NCBI RefSeq assembly: GCF_000686885.1
Contig: NZ_JMLU01000021.1
Span: forward strand, 1-64,000
DNA length: 64,000 nucleotides
Source of the DNA: Flavobacterium sasangense DSM 21067
GTDB taxonomy: Bacteria > Bacteroidota > Bacteroidia > Flavobacteriales > Flavobacteriaceae
Direction of reading: 5' to 3'
A program made the translations under genes and the position numbers. A model generated the notes under the pieces. It did no database searches. It saw only the letters and a list, made by a program, of their open reading frames with translations, and was not told where the DNA came from. Positions 51,351-60,734 of this stretch are shown piece after piece. The stretch's first letter is position 1, and the number at the start of each line of letters is the position of its first letter.

Positions 51351-52601
51351 ATGGCTTATTTATTTACGTCAGAATCAGTGAGTGAAGGACATCCTGACAA
51401 AGTTGCGGATCAAATTTCAGACGCATTAATTGATAACTTTTTAGCATTTGACCCTGAGTCAAAAGTAGCTTGTGAAACTTTAGTTACTACAGGTCAAGTA
51501 ATTTTAGCTGGAGAAGTAAAATCAAATACTTATTTAGATGTACAAACTATCGCAAGAGATGTAATCAAGAAAATTGGTTACACGAAAAGCGAATATATGT
51601 TCGAAGCAAATTCTTGTGGAGTTTTATCTGCTATTCACGAACAATCTGCCGATATTAATCAAGGAGTTGATAGAGCAAGCAAAGAAGAGCAAGGTGCAGG
51701 TGACCAAGGAATGATGTTTGGTTACGCTACAAATGAAACAGCTGAGTTCATGCCGTTAGCTTTGAAATTATCTCATCAAATTCTTCAAGAATTAGCGGAT
51801 TTAAGAAGAGAGAATAAAGAAATCTCTTACTTACGTCCAGATGCGAAATCTCAGGTTACTTTAGAATATTCTGATGATAACAAACCGGTTCGTATTGATG
51901 CTATTGTAGTTTCTACACAACACGATGATTTTGCTGATGAACCAACGATGTTAGCGAAAATCAAAAAAGATATTATTGAGATTTTGATTCCAAGAGTGAT
52001 TGCTAAAAATCCACAATATGCTCATTTATTTAATGATGCAATTAAATACCACATCAACCCAACAGGAAAATTCGTAATTGGAGGACCTCACGGAGATACT
52101 GGTTTAACTGGAAGAAAAATTATCGTAGATACTTACGGAGGAAAAGGAGCTCACGGTGGTGGAGCATTCTCTGGAAAAGACCCATCTAAAGTAGACCGTT
52201 CTGCTGCTTATGCAACACGTCACATCGCTAAAAACTTAGTTGCTGCTGGTGTTGCTGACGAAATTTTAGTACAAGTTTCTTATGCTATTGGAGTTGCCGA
52301 ACCAACATCAATCAACGTAAATACTTACGGAACAGCAAAAGTAAATTTAACTGATGGAGAAATCAGCAAAGTTGTTGAAAGCATTTTTGATATGCGTCCT
52401 TACTTTATTGAACAACGTTTAAAATTAAGAAATCCAATCTATAGCGAAACAGCAGCTTACGGTCACATGGGAAGAACTCCTGAAACCGTAACTAAAACGT
52501 TTACTGCTCCAGGTGGTTTAACAAAAACGGTTACAGTTGAGTTATTTACTTGGGAAAAATTAGATTTCGTAGATAAAGTAAAAGCAGCTTTTAACATCTA
52601 A
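51351..52601 (+). CDS. metK: S-adenosylmethionine synthetase
   Basis: MetK makes SAM from methionine and ATP. The 416-residue protein keeps [33 protein letters not shown], the P-loop-like [37 protein letters not shown] and the end GHMGR. It is full length and complete. It stands divergent from the metY operon, and both share a 620-bp region filled with regulatory RNA. Confidence 0.98.
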   Translation: MAYLFTSESVSEGHPDKVADQISDALIDNFLAFDPESKVACETLVTTGQVILAGEVKSNTYLDVQTIARDVIKKIGYTKSEYMFEANSCGVLSAIHEQSADINQGVDRASKEEQGAGDQGMMFGYATNETAEFMPLALKLSHQILQELADLRRENKEISYLRPDAKSQVTLEYSDDNKPVRIDAIVVSTQHDDFADEPTMLAKIKKDIIEILIPRVIAKNPQYAHLFNDAIKYHINPTGKFVIGGPHGDTGLTGRKIIVDTYGGKGAHGGGAFSGKDPSKVDRSAAYATRHIAKNLVAAGVADEILVQVSYAIGVAEPTSINVNTYGTAKVNLTDGEISKVVESIFDMRPYFIEQRLKLRNPIYSETAAYGHMGRTPETVTKTFTAPGGLTKTVTVELFTWEKLDFVDKVKAAFNI

Positions 52602-52625
52602 TAATCTACTGAATACAAAATAGTT

Positions 52626-52658
52626 AAACCCATTTATTTTAAAATAAGTGGGTTTTTT
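52626..52658 (+). terminator. Terminator of metK
   Basis: AAACCCA and TGGGTTT, with TTATTTT/AAAATAA inside, make a stem of about 14 bp with one mismatch, ending in six T. Confidence 0.9.
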
Positions 52659-52697
52659 ATTTTCAGATTTTATACTTTAGCAAAAAATTCATTTTTA

Positions 52698-54782
52698 ATG
52701 AAAACCATTATACAAATATTCTTTTTTGTGATTTTTTTAAATAGTTTCGCAATCTTTTCACAAATTGGAATAAACACAACAAATCCAAAATCTACATTAG
52801 ATATTGTAGCTACTGATAGTAACTCACCCTCAAATACGGATGGAATTCTAATTCCAAGAGTTAATAATTTTCCGGCCACTAATCCAACAAGTGATCAAAA
52901 TGGCTTATTAATTTACCTAGCAACAACAGTTGGCAATAACGCACCTGGTTTTTATTATTGGGACAACAATAGTGTTTCTTGGAATTCTGTAACAAACACA
53001 AAAAATGTTTGGTTGATAAATGGAAACACCAACACCAATCCAAACAACAACTATATTGGAACAAAAGACAATACGGACTTCATTTTTAGAAGAAACAACA
53101 ATCATTCAGGAATTATAGCTATCAATAATACTTCTTTTGGAAATAACTCTTATCGACCTGTTGGAAGTAGCTCTAATAATACTGCGTTTGGTAGTTTTTC
53201 GCTAAGTAGCACTACTAATGGAAACTCTAATACAGCCGTAGGATTTAATACTCTAAAAAACAATACTACAGGGTATTCCAACAGTGCAATTGGAGCCTTA
53301 TCTATGACCAATAATACCGTTGGAAATTCTAATACAGCTTTAGGAATATATTCATTAAACAACAATACTACTGGAAATTCAAATACATCAATTGGATCAA
53401 ATTCATTATTAATGAATATTTCAGGAAATGAAAATTCTTCTTTAGGAAACAACAGCCTATACAACAATACTAATGGAAACTACAATGTTGCAATAGGAAC
53501 TTACTCGCTATACACCAACACAAGTGGAAATAATAATACTGGGATTGGTTCTTATACACTAACTGCTAACTCAACAGGCAGTAATAATGTTGCTGTAGGA
53601 CTAGCCTCCTTAAGTTTCAATACAATTGGCTATCAAAACACCTCAATTGGTAATAATTCTTTAAACAATAATACTATTGGTTTTCAGAATACTGCCGTTG
53701 GAACTTTTTCTTTGTACAAGTCTAAAACTGGAAATCAGAATACCGGATTAGGCAGCAACTCCTTGTACAACAACGATTCTGGCTCAAATAACACAGCCAT
53801 TGGTTTTAATAGTTTATACAACAACCTATCAGGAAACAATAATAGTGCTTTTGGAAGCAATGCTTTGTTTAGTTCAACCATTGGAATAGGAAATTCCGCT
53901 TTTGGAAATCAATCATTATACGCAAATACTGGAAATTACAATTCTGGTTTTGGGGAATTCACTTTAAAAGCAAATACAACTGGAAATAATAATGTAGCTG
54001 TTGGATCAAATTCATTGGAAAACAATACAACAGGAAGTTTCAACACTAGTATTGGCAGAAATGCTTCAAAAAACAACAATACAGGAGAAAACAATATAAG
54101 TTTAGGCTACAATGCTTTAATGAATAATACTTCAGGAAATCATAATATTTCCTTGGGAAACAACTCTTTATCAAGCAACAATGGTTCTTTTAATACTAGT
54201 ATTGGAAACAACGGGTTGGTTTCAAATAATTCAGGAAATTACAATACAGCTATTGGTTATAATGCTTATAATTCAGGAGATTACAACAATTCAACCGCAA
54301 TTGGATATAATACATATGTTTCAGGTGACAATCAAATTAGATTTGGTAATTTTGACATTACCAGCATTGGCGGAGCTGTTGGATGGTCTAATTTATCAGA
54401 TGGACGTTTGAAAGAAAACATTCAAAATAATGTTGTAGGATTAGATTTTATTTTAAATTTAAAACCTGTTACTTATAATTATAATTTTAAAGCTATTGAC
54501 CCAAAAAGTCAAAACAACAACATTAGATATTCTGGATTTATAGCTCAAGAAGTCGAGCAAACTGCCAAGAAAGTCAACTATGATTTTAGTGGTGTTGATG
54601 TACCAAAAAACAAAAATGATTTTTACAGTTTACGTTATGCCGAATTTGTTGTTCCAATAGTAAAATCAATACAAGAACAACAAAAAACAATTGAAGCATT
54701 AAAACTAGAATTAGAACTCCAAAAACAAAAAAACGAAGCTTTGGAAAAAAGGCTAAAAGCGATTGAAGAGAAACTTAACTAA
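52698..54782 (+). CDS. Surface fibre-like repeat protein with S74 chaperone domain
   Basis: The 694-residue protein has a signal peptide (MKTIIQIFFFVIFLNSFAIFS) and an N-terminal domain of about 110 residues. About 23 tandem repeats of mostly 17 residues follow, e.g. NTAVGFNTLKNNTTGYS and NTALGIYSLNNNTTGNS. The end is a peptidase S74 (endosialidase chaperone) domain with the self-cleavage site LSDGRLKENI and a C-terminal coiled coil. The repeats resemble trimeric adhesin head or fibre repeats. It probably trimerises, cleaves off its chaperone and forms a surface fibre. No phage genes surround it. Confidence 0.85.
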   Translation: MKTIIQIFFFVIFLNSFAIFSQIGINTTNPKSTLDIVATDSNSPSNTDGILIPRVNNFPATNPTSDQNGLLIYLATTVGNNAPGFYYWDNNSVSWNSVTNTKNVWLINGNTNTNPNNNYIGTKDNTDFIFRRNNNHSGIIAINNTSFGNNSYRPVGSSSNNTAFGSFSLSSTTNGNSNTAVGFNTLKNNTTGYSNSAIGALSMTNNTVGNSNTALGIYSLNNNTTGNSNTSIGSNSLLMNISGNENSSLGNNSLYNNTNGNYNVAIGTYSLYTNTSGNNNTGIGSYTLTANSTGSNNVAVGLASLSFNTIGYQNTSIGNNSLNNNTIGFQNTAVGTFSLYKSKTGNQNTGLGSNSLYNNDSGSNNTAIGFNSLYNNLSGNNNSAFGSNALFSSTIGIGNSAFGNQSLYANTGNYNSGFGEFTLKANTTGNNNVAVGSNSLENNTTGSFNTSIGRNASKNNNTGENNISLGYNALMNNTSGNHNISLGNNSLSSNNGSFNTSIGNNGLVSNNSGNYNTAIGYNAYNSGDYNNSTAIGYNTYVSGDNQIRFGNFDITSIGGAVGWSNLSDGRLKENIQNNVVGLDFILNLKPVTYNYNFKAIDPKSQNNNIRYSGFIAQEVEQTAKKVNYDFSGVDVPKNKNDFYSLRYAEFVVPIVKSIQEQQKTIEALKLELELQKQKNEALEKRLKAIEEKLN

Positions 54783-54818
54783 ATAAAAAGTCCCGAAATA
54801 TTTCGGGACTTTTTATTT
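54781..54818. terminator. Bidirectional terminator after the fibre gene
   Basis: A perfect 18-bp inverted repeat (54781-54798 with 54801-54818) contains GTCCCGAAA/TTTCGGGAC with A and T runs outside. It serves the convergent fibre gene and outer-membrane barrel gene. Confidence 0.93.
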
Positions 54819-54821
54819 AGC

Positions 54822-57566
54822 TTATAATCTGTATTTTAAACTAAGAATTACAAATCTTGGTTGCACTCTATAACTTGAAAAAGTACTCGTTCCTCCTAGC
54901 TGACTAAAACTGTTAGTGTCTAACGATTTTGTATCTAGTAAATTGGTTCCTGAAAGTTTCCATTCCCATTTACTATCTTTCTTTTGATACATTAAACTTG
55001 CCGTTAAGAAATCGTATTCACTATCAATAGTATTTGACTTGTTTCGGTTGTGATAATAAGAGTATTCCGAAACGAATGAAAATGCATCAAGGAAAAAATA
55101 TTCTAAAGTAACTGTTGGGCTATCCACATAAATTACATCAGAAAAATTGTCGTTAATAGTAAAATTATAACCCAATGTTAAATTAGGCAATGTTTTGTAA
55201 TTAGTTGAAAAACTCAAACCATAGTTTTGTGAAACAGATTCTGTAGTTTGAATTTTAGTTGGATTATTATTTGGATCAGAATCCGAATCAGGAAAAACTC
55301 GAATATTATTAAATTTTGACCAATTTACTCCTGCTCTCGCATTTGCTTTATAATATTTAGCAAAAGAACGTCCGTAATTTCCAGTAGCCGATAAAGTTTC
55401 ATCAGGGAAAGAAGAGTTGATATTTACAGCTGATGAAATTTGATTTACTCCAACCAATAACGCTCTGGTTTTAATACCTTCTAATTGTCTTGTATACGAA
55501 ATATTAGCAAAAATATTTTCGAAGTTAAACATGTTATACTTAAAATAACGCAATGAGTGAACTTGAGAAGTCGAATTTTCTAAGAATCTATTTCCGCTAA
55601 ACAAACTATTATAATTTGAAAACACATAACCTTGAGCTAACTTGTTGATATCTGTAAAATTGTTTGTTAAAGAATAATTATAAGTCAGTGTTTCTGATTT
55701 TTTAATTTGCCATAACGCGTATACATCTGGTAAAATTCTATTGAAAGACTGCTTGTTTGATGTTCCAAGTTGTTGATCATTAGTATTAAACTGATGCACA
55801 CTAAATCCTGGATTAAAAGTAAACTTTCCGGTCATGAATTTATAATGCAATCCTAAAAACACATCGTTAAACGAATAATTAACATTATTCATTGTACTTG
55901 CATCTGTTAGATTGTTCTGAGTACCATTATTCAAAATCTGGAAAATAGACGAATCAAAGTTTTGGTACGAATAGGTGTTTCCTAAAGTTAAATTGATATT
56001 GCTTTTTGGAGTCAACATGTAATAATAATCAAACTTTGTATCCACTTTATTGGTTTGAACAAAACGTTTCTGAGTTACATCGTCTCTTACTCCTGCTCCT
56101 TCATTTATGTAACCTGTTAACAAAGGTGCAAAAGGTAAAGTTTCAAGGTTAGCATTATAAAATGGATCTTCATTTTGATACAAATGCTGCATTTCAAAAC
56201 CAAAAACATGCTTATCACTTAATGTGTAGTAGTAATTAAGATTTTGATTTATTGAAAAAGGATTTTGTTTTTTTGCTGTATAAATATCAGACAACAAGCT
56301 AGAAAAAACGCTTGTATTTTCTTTTTGGTCAGAAATCTTAATTAATGCATCGTAATCAAAATGTTTTTTTTCAGACGGCACATAACTCGAACTCAATTTA
56401 AACAAAACTTGATTACTTTTTTGTCTTGTAAAATCTTCACGAGTTTCTGTAATCGTTTGAGAAGTTCCATCTGGTAAATTATCTACACGATTAGAAACTG
56501 TTCTGTTTTCTATTTCGGTTTTATTTCCTAATAAAATTCCAAAACCACTTAATGTCCATGCTTTTGAAGGATTAAAACTAAAGTTGGCAGCACCAAACGT
56601 TGATTCGATATTAGCTGCTTGATTGTTACGAAGTCCCATAATTCCCAAATCATTAGACACAACATTAAAAGAAGAACCTCCTTTTCGCATCATATTTTTG
56701 AAACCTCCTGTAAATTTGAAATAATCTTGAGCTGTTAATGGTAATTCTCCAATATTATTCACATTACCAATAACATTTAAACTGTATTTGGGATTATAAT
56801 AAAACAATTTAGGATTCACGATATAACGCGCATCATCCATCCCAACACCAATTCCGGCCGTCATATCTCCAAACCAGAAGTTCTTTTTCCCTTCCTTAAG
56901 CTTGATATTTAATGCAATACTTTCCTCGTTATTTTCTAAACCTTTTAAGTTAGAAACTTCGTTATAATTTCGCAAAACTTGGATTTTATCTAAAGCATCT
57001 GCTGGAATATTTTTGGTAGCCAATTTTGTATCGCCGTCAAAGAAATCTTTCCCTTCCACCATTACTTTTTGGACTTTTTTCCCTTCTACTTCAATTTCTC
57101 CGTCTTTGTTTACCTCAACACCTGGAAGCTTTTTCAATACATCTTCCAACTTTCGCTCAGTACCATTGGTAAAAGAATCAGAGTTATAAATAATCGTATC
57201 ACCCGAAACACTTACTGGCATTTCTTGAACAATCTCAACTTCATTTAGCTGTGTTCCTTCTTTTAAAACTACTGGGTAATTCATTGTAGTTGTTCCAGTA
57301 GTAACCGATTTTTCGAAAGTTTGAAAACCTATATAACTCACTTTAAGAGTGTAAGTTGTATTAGATTTTAAAGTCAAGATAAATTTTCCGGCTTCATTAG
57401 TAATTGCATAAGCATCCATTGCTTTAGTTTGCTGATTTACAGCCATAATATTAGCCATTTCTAAACCAACTCCTGTGGTATCTTTAACAGTTCCTTCGAA
57501 ACGTATATTTTGAGAAAAACTAATTGAGCTAAATAATAAAAATAGAAATAATATATTTTTTTTCAT
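54822..57566 (-). CDS. TonB-receptor-like outer-membrane barrel with carboxypeptidase-like domain
   Basis: The 914-residue protein has a signal peptide ending SISFSQ, a carboxypeptidase-regulatory-like domain (about 22-108, FEGTVKDTTGVGLEMANIMA) and a plug-like domain at about 115-220. The plug-like part includes SFTNGTERKLEDVLKKLPGVEVNKDGEIEVEG and VMVEGKDFFDGDTKLATKNI. A long beta-barrel ends in SLKYRL. It looks like the outer-membrane transporter-like partner often placed beside GLPGLI genes. A classic TonB box was not found. The start is ATG 57564-57566. Confidence 0.87.
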   Translation of the reverse strand: MKKNILFLFLLFSSISFSQNIRFEGTVKDTTGVGLEMANIMAVNQQTKAMDAYAITNEAGKFILTLKSNTTYTLKVSYIGFQTFEKSVTTGTTTMNYPVVLKEGTQLNEVEIVQEMPVSVSGDTIIYNSDSFTNGTERKLEDVLKKLPGVEVNKDGEIEVEGKKVQKVMVEGKDFFDGDTKLATKNIPADALDKIQVLRNYNEVSNLKGLENNEESIALNIKLKEGKKNFWFGDMTAGIGVGMDDARYIVNPKLFYYNPKYSLNVIGNVNNIGELPLTAQDYFKFTGGFKNMMRKGGSSFNVVSNDLGIMGLRNNQAANIESTFGAANFSFNPSKAWTLSGFGILLGNKTEIENRTVSNRVDNLPDGTSQTITETREDFTRQKSNQVLFKLSSSYVPSEKKHFDYDALIKISDQKENTSVFSSLLSDIYTAKKQNPFSINQNLNYYYTLSDKHVFGFEMQHLYQNEDPFYNANLETLPFAPLLTGYINEGAGVRDDVTQKRFVQTNKVDTKFDYYYMLTPKSNINLTLGNTYSYQNFDSSIFQILNNGTQNNLTDASTMNNVNYSFNDVFLGLHYKFMTGKFTFNPGFSVHQFNTNDQQLGTSNKQSFNRILPDVYALWQIKKSETLTYNYSLTNNFTDINKLAQGYVFSNYNSLFSGNRFLENSTSQVHSLRYFKYNMFNFENIFANISYTRQLEGIKTRALLVGVNQISSAVNINSSFPDETLSATGNYGRSFAKYYKANARAGVNWSKFNNIRVFPDSDSDPNNNPTKIQTTESVSQNYGLSFSTNYKTLPNLTLGYNFTINDNFSDVIYVDSPTVTLEYFFLDAFSFVSEYSYYHNRNKSNTIDSEYDFLTASLMYQKKDSKWEWKLSGTNLLDTKSLDTNSFSQLGGTSTFSSYRVQPRFVILSLKYRL

Positions 57567-57634
57567 TTGTTAATAATATTAAGTAAGACTAATATTATGA
57601 TGTTTTGTTACAAATTTATTAATCAAAATTTTTG

Positions 57635-58462
57635 TTACATTTTAATTTCTATAACTCCATCTTCATTTTTCATACTATTTAATTTCTTTTCTTCAATTTC
57701 ATCAAATTCTTTTTGAGTTACTTTTTTTCCATTTTTAGGTGCTTTAATTTCTATTTTTTCTTTAGGATTTAAAACTATTTTTGAACATAAAAAAGTGGTT
57801 TCTCCTTCATGTAATTCTAAAATTAAACCTGGCAAACCCCAATATTTATTTGGACCGTTTGAAACTGGAATTTCAATAGCATACCATGCTTCAATTATTT
57901 TTTCTTTAGGTTCACTTGGTGTAAAAAAACTTGTTTTACCGCTTTCTAATTTTTTCTTATAATCTTCATACTCTTTTAATTCTTCTTCTGTAACTGGAAT
58001 AATAATTTGTGCTTTAATACAAGTGTAATTACCAATCTTCTTCTCTTCACCAGTTATAATCCAGTTAAATTTTGGCAAAGAATCTATGACTAAAAATTCT
58101 TTTCCAAAAATATCTAAATCGGTTGTGTATTGTTTTGTTTTAAAATTTTTATAATATTTAGAATCGCCTCCACCTGAAAAACTAACAGAAACTCCATTAC
58201 TAGAAGGTTTAGGTGCAGCTAATTTTTCTTCTTCTGAGTAAATTGACTCCACAGTATTAAATGATAAAATATAGGTTTTTTCAAAAGCCTTCTTCATTTT
58301 TTCCATCATTTTTTCTTTAACATCTGGTGTCATATCATTACTTGTAATATTAAAATTCTTCATGCTTGTTTGTGAAGAATAATAAGCTATTCCTTGAAAA
58401 TTTTGCGCAAACGAACTAAGGGTTAGCCATAAAAATGCACTTGAAAAAAATAATGTTTTCAT
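57635..58462 (-). CDS. GLPGLI family protein, copy 1
   Basis: The 275-residue exported protein (signal MKTLFFSSAFLWLTLSSFAQ) has the family motif in KYWGLPGLILELHEGETTFLCSKIVLNPKE. It also has RTYILSFN-type and FNWIITGEEKKIGNYTCIKAQ segments. The function of GLPGLI proteins is unknown; they are usually periplasmic and lie next to outer-membrane barrels, as here. It is 69 bp from the barrel gene. A near-identical arrangement of motifs occurs in copy 2 at 60731-61636. Its promoter shares the tandem operator at 58518-58550. Confidence 0.92.
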   Translation of the reverse strand: MKTLFFSSAFLWLTLSSFAQNFQGIAYYSSQTSMKNFNITSNDMTPDVKEKMMEKMKKAFEKTYILSFNTVESIYSEEEKLAAPKPSSNGVSVSFSGGGDSKYYKNFKTKQYTTDLDIFGKEFLVIDSLPKFNWIITGEEKKIGNYTCIKAQIIIPVTEEELKEYEDYKKKLESGKTSFFTPSEPKEKIIEAWYAIEIPVSNGPNKYWGLPGLILELHEGETTFLCSKIVLNPKEKIEIKAPKNGKKVTQKEFDEIEEKKLNSMKNEDGVIEIKM

Positions 58463-58517
58463 ATATATTAGTTTTTAATTAATTGAAGCAAATTAACAGC
58501 ATTAAAATCAAATAACA

Positions 58518-58550
58518 AGTTAATGAATGTTAACGTGTGTTAACGGTTAA
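58518..58550. promoter_or_regulatory. Tandem GTTAA operator between GLPGLI and kinase genes
   Basis: AGTTAATG, TGTTAACG and TGTTAACG repeat with GTTAA at 58519, 58529 and 58539, an exact 10-bp period; a fourth GTTAA follows at 58546. Direct repeats with one helical turn are what OmpR-type dimers bind. The array lies just upstream of both divergent promoters, so the regulator at 60054-60734 is the likely binder. Confidence 0.65.
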
Positions 58551-58570
58551 ATTTATATGCAAATAGTTTT

Positions 58571-58578
58571 TACTTTTG
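58571..58578 (+). promoter_or_regulatory. -7 box of the OmpR-type kinase gene
   Basis: TACTTTTG is an exact TAnnTTTG. It is so close to the ATG at 58583 that the RNA would be leaderless or nearly so. The -33 TTTG is missing, in keeping with an activator at 58518-58550. Confidence 0.5.
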
Positions 58579-58582
58579 ATGA

Positions 58583-60061
58583 ATGAAAATTAATCTAAAA
58601 AGAATTTTTGTACTAATTAGCCTTTTAGTTTTAGCAACTATTTGTTTACAAGTTTATTGGAATTACAAAAATTATTTGAGCAATAAAGAACGTTTAAAAA
58701 ACGAAGTACAAATTGCTTATGACAAGGCTATAGAGACATATTTTGATGAAGATTCAAAGGAAACTTTTATAAGTGTGATTAGCAAGGATTCTACCACGAA
58801 AGTTGAAGATTTAATTCGTGAAATAAAACTAGATTCAAAATTTGGAAAACAATTTAGCAAACCAAAAAAAGTTGATTCTATCGACACAAAAGTTTCTGTT
58901 AAGTTTATAGAAACAGATGAAAACCAAAGAAGCATACATCCTTTTGAAAATAAAGCAATAAAGGTTGAAGAAATTTCATCCATACAAATTCTTAAAGGTA
59001 AAAAAGCGATGGATTCAATTGAAGGATTAGAAAATTTTCCTAGTAAAATTACCATGTCATTTAAGAATGATTCTATAAAATACAAAATTTTAGATTCTAT
59101 TTTTAAAGCAGAACTAAATCGAAAAAATATTGCATTAAAATACGAAATAAAACATTTAAAAAACGACACTTTATTTTTTACATATTATAAAAACAAAATA
59201 AAGTTACCTTTTCAAATTATTCCGAATTCTGCCTATTTTAAAAACAAAGAAACTTTAAATTTAAATTATGATTATTCAAAGGGATTACTAGTCAAACGAA
59301 TGGGGGTTGAATTAATTTTATCATTATTTTTTTCATTAGCTGTTATAAGTTGTTTGTTTTTTTTACTTTTTATCATCAAAAAACAAAAAAAAGTTGACGA
59401 AATAAAAAATGATTTTATCAACAACATTACTCACGAATTCAAAACGCCAATAACAACAATAGCAACTGCTTTAGAAGGAATGAGCACATTTAATCCTGAA
59501 AATAATTTAGAAAAAAATAAAAAATATATTGCCATGTCATTCAATCAATTGTTTAAATTGGAAAACATGGTCGAAAAAATATTAGAAACAGCTACTTTAA
59601 ACGTTAAAGAACTTCAATTGAATTTAGAAACTATTAATTTAATAGTTTTTATTAAATCAATTATTGAAAAACATCAAGATATTTCTAAAAAACAAATCAC
59701 TTTTGAATTTGAAAAAGAAGAATTATATATTAGTGCAGATTCATTTTATTTAGAAAATGCAATTTCAAATTTAATTGATAATGCAATAAAATATGGTGGA
59801 AACAACATTGAAATCAATTGTTTTCAAACGGATAAAACCACTGTAATTAAAGTAAAAGACACCGGAAATTCGATTTTAAAATCGCAAGAAAAATTAATAT
59901 TTGAAAAGTTTTATAGAATTCCAAAAGGAAACATTCACGACATAAAAGGATATGGAATTGGCTTATATTTTGCAAAAACTATAGTTGAAAAACACTTAGG
60001 AACAATTGAATTAACCATAACAAACGAGACTATTTTTAAAATAACTTTACCAAATGACTAA
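58583..60061 (+). CDS. Membrane sensor histidine kinase
   Basis: The 492-residue kinase has an N-terminal helix (LISLLVLATICLQVYWNY), a periplasmic domain of about 220 residues, and a second helix (LILSLFFSLAVISCLFFLLFII). The HisKA box is FINNITHEFKTPITTIA. The ATPase domain has NAISNLIDNAIKYGG (N box), VKDTGNSI and GYGIGLYFAKTIVEKH. The 3' end overlaps the regulator gene by 8 bp. The periplasmic part has no recognised fold, and the signal sensed is unknown. Confidence 0.92.
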   Translation: MKINLKRIFVLISLLVLATICLQVYWNYKNYLSNKERLKNEVQIAYDKAIETYFDEDSKETFISVISKDSTTKVEDLIREIKLDSKFGKQFSKPKKVDSIDTKVSVKFIETDENQRSIHPFENKAIKVEEISSIQILKGKKAMDSIEGLENFPSKITMSFKNDSIKYKILDSIFKAELNRKNIALKYEIKHLKNDTLFFTYYKNKIKLPFQIIPNSAYFKNKETLNLNYDYSKGLLVKRMGVELILSLFFSLAVISCLFFLLFIIKKQKKVDEIKNDFINNITHEFKTPITTIATALEGMSTFNPENNLEKNKKYIAMSFNQLFKLENMVEKILETATLNVKELQLNLETINLIVFIKSIIEKHQDISKKQITFEFEKEELYISADSFYLENAISNLIDNAIKYGGNNIEINCFQTDKTTVIKVKDTGNSILKSQEKLIFEKFYRIPKGNIHDIKGYGIGLYFAKTIVEKHLGTIELTITNETIFKITLPND

Positions 60062-60734
60062 CAAAATTAATCTGCTTTTGGCTGAGGACGAAGCATCATT
60101 AGGAATAATTATTAAGGAAAGTTTAGAAAGTAGAAACTTTACTGTTACATTATGTGAAAATGGAGAATTAGCTTTTGAAGAATTTATAAAATCAAACTTT
60201 GACGCTTTGGTATTAGATATTATGATGCCCAAAAAAGACGGTTTTACATTAGCCGAAGAAATTAGACAAATTAACAAAACTATTCCTATTTTATTTTTAA
60301 CAGCAAAATCACAAACAGCCGATGTAGTTAAAGGATTTAAAATAGGTTGCAATGATTACATAAAAAAACCTTTTAGTATAGAAGAATTAATTGTAAGAAT
60401 CATATCATTAACTAATAACCCTCAAAATAAAACTGCAGCAACAAGATTTACAATTGGATCTTATGAATTTGAAACGGAATCACAATTATTAATTCATGGA
60501 GAAAAAACAGTTAAATTAACTAATAGAGAATCTATTTTACTAGAATTTTTAGTAAAAAATAAGGGAAAAACGATAGAAAGAACCTTGATATTAAATACCG
60601 TTTGGGGAAATGAAGATTTTTTTAGTGGGAGAAGTATGGATGTATTTATAACGAAGTTAAGAAAAAAATTAAACCTCGACCCATCTGTAGAAATTATTAA
60701 CAGTAGAGGACGAGGTTATAAATTAATATTTTAG
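60054..60734 (+). CDS. OmpR-family response regulator
   Basis: The 226-residue protein has a receiver with Asp55 (ALVLDIMMPKKDG), Thr in LFLTAKSQ and Lys in YIKKPF, then a winged helix at about 130-226 (LTNRESILLEFLVKNKGKTIERTLILNTVWG and RSMDVFITKLRKKL). It overlaps the kinase gene by 8 bp, and its stop overlaps the convergent GLPGLI copy 2. It is expected to bind the 10-bp tandem operator at 58518-58550. Confidence 0.94.
   Translation: MTNKINLLLAEDEASLGIIIKESLESRNFTVTLCENGELAFEEFIKSNFDALVLDIMMPKKDGFTLAEEIRQINKTIPILFLTAKSQTADVVKGFKIGCNDYIKKPFSIEELIVRIISLTNNPQNKTAATRFTIGSYEFETESQLLIHGEKTVKLTNRESILLEFLVKNKGKTIERTLILNTVWGNEDFFSGRSMDVFITKLRKKLNLDPSVEIINSRGRGYKLIF

Noticed and set aside
52879-53467. 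Antisense frames inside the fibre gene
   Set aside because: They are shadows created by the regular codon pattern of the repeats.
52698-54782. Tail-fibre-like gene as a sign of a prophage
   Set aside because: No capsid, terminase, integrase or lysis gene is nearby; flanking genes are metK and an outer-membrane barrel gene. S74 domains also occur in bacterial surface proteins.
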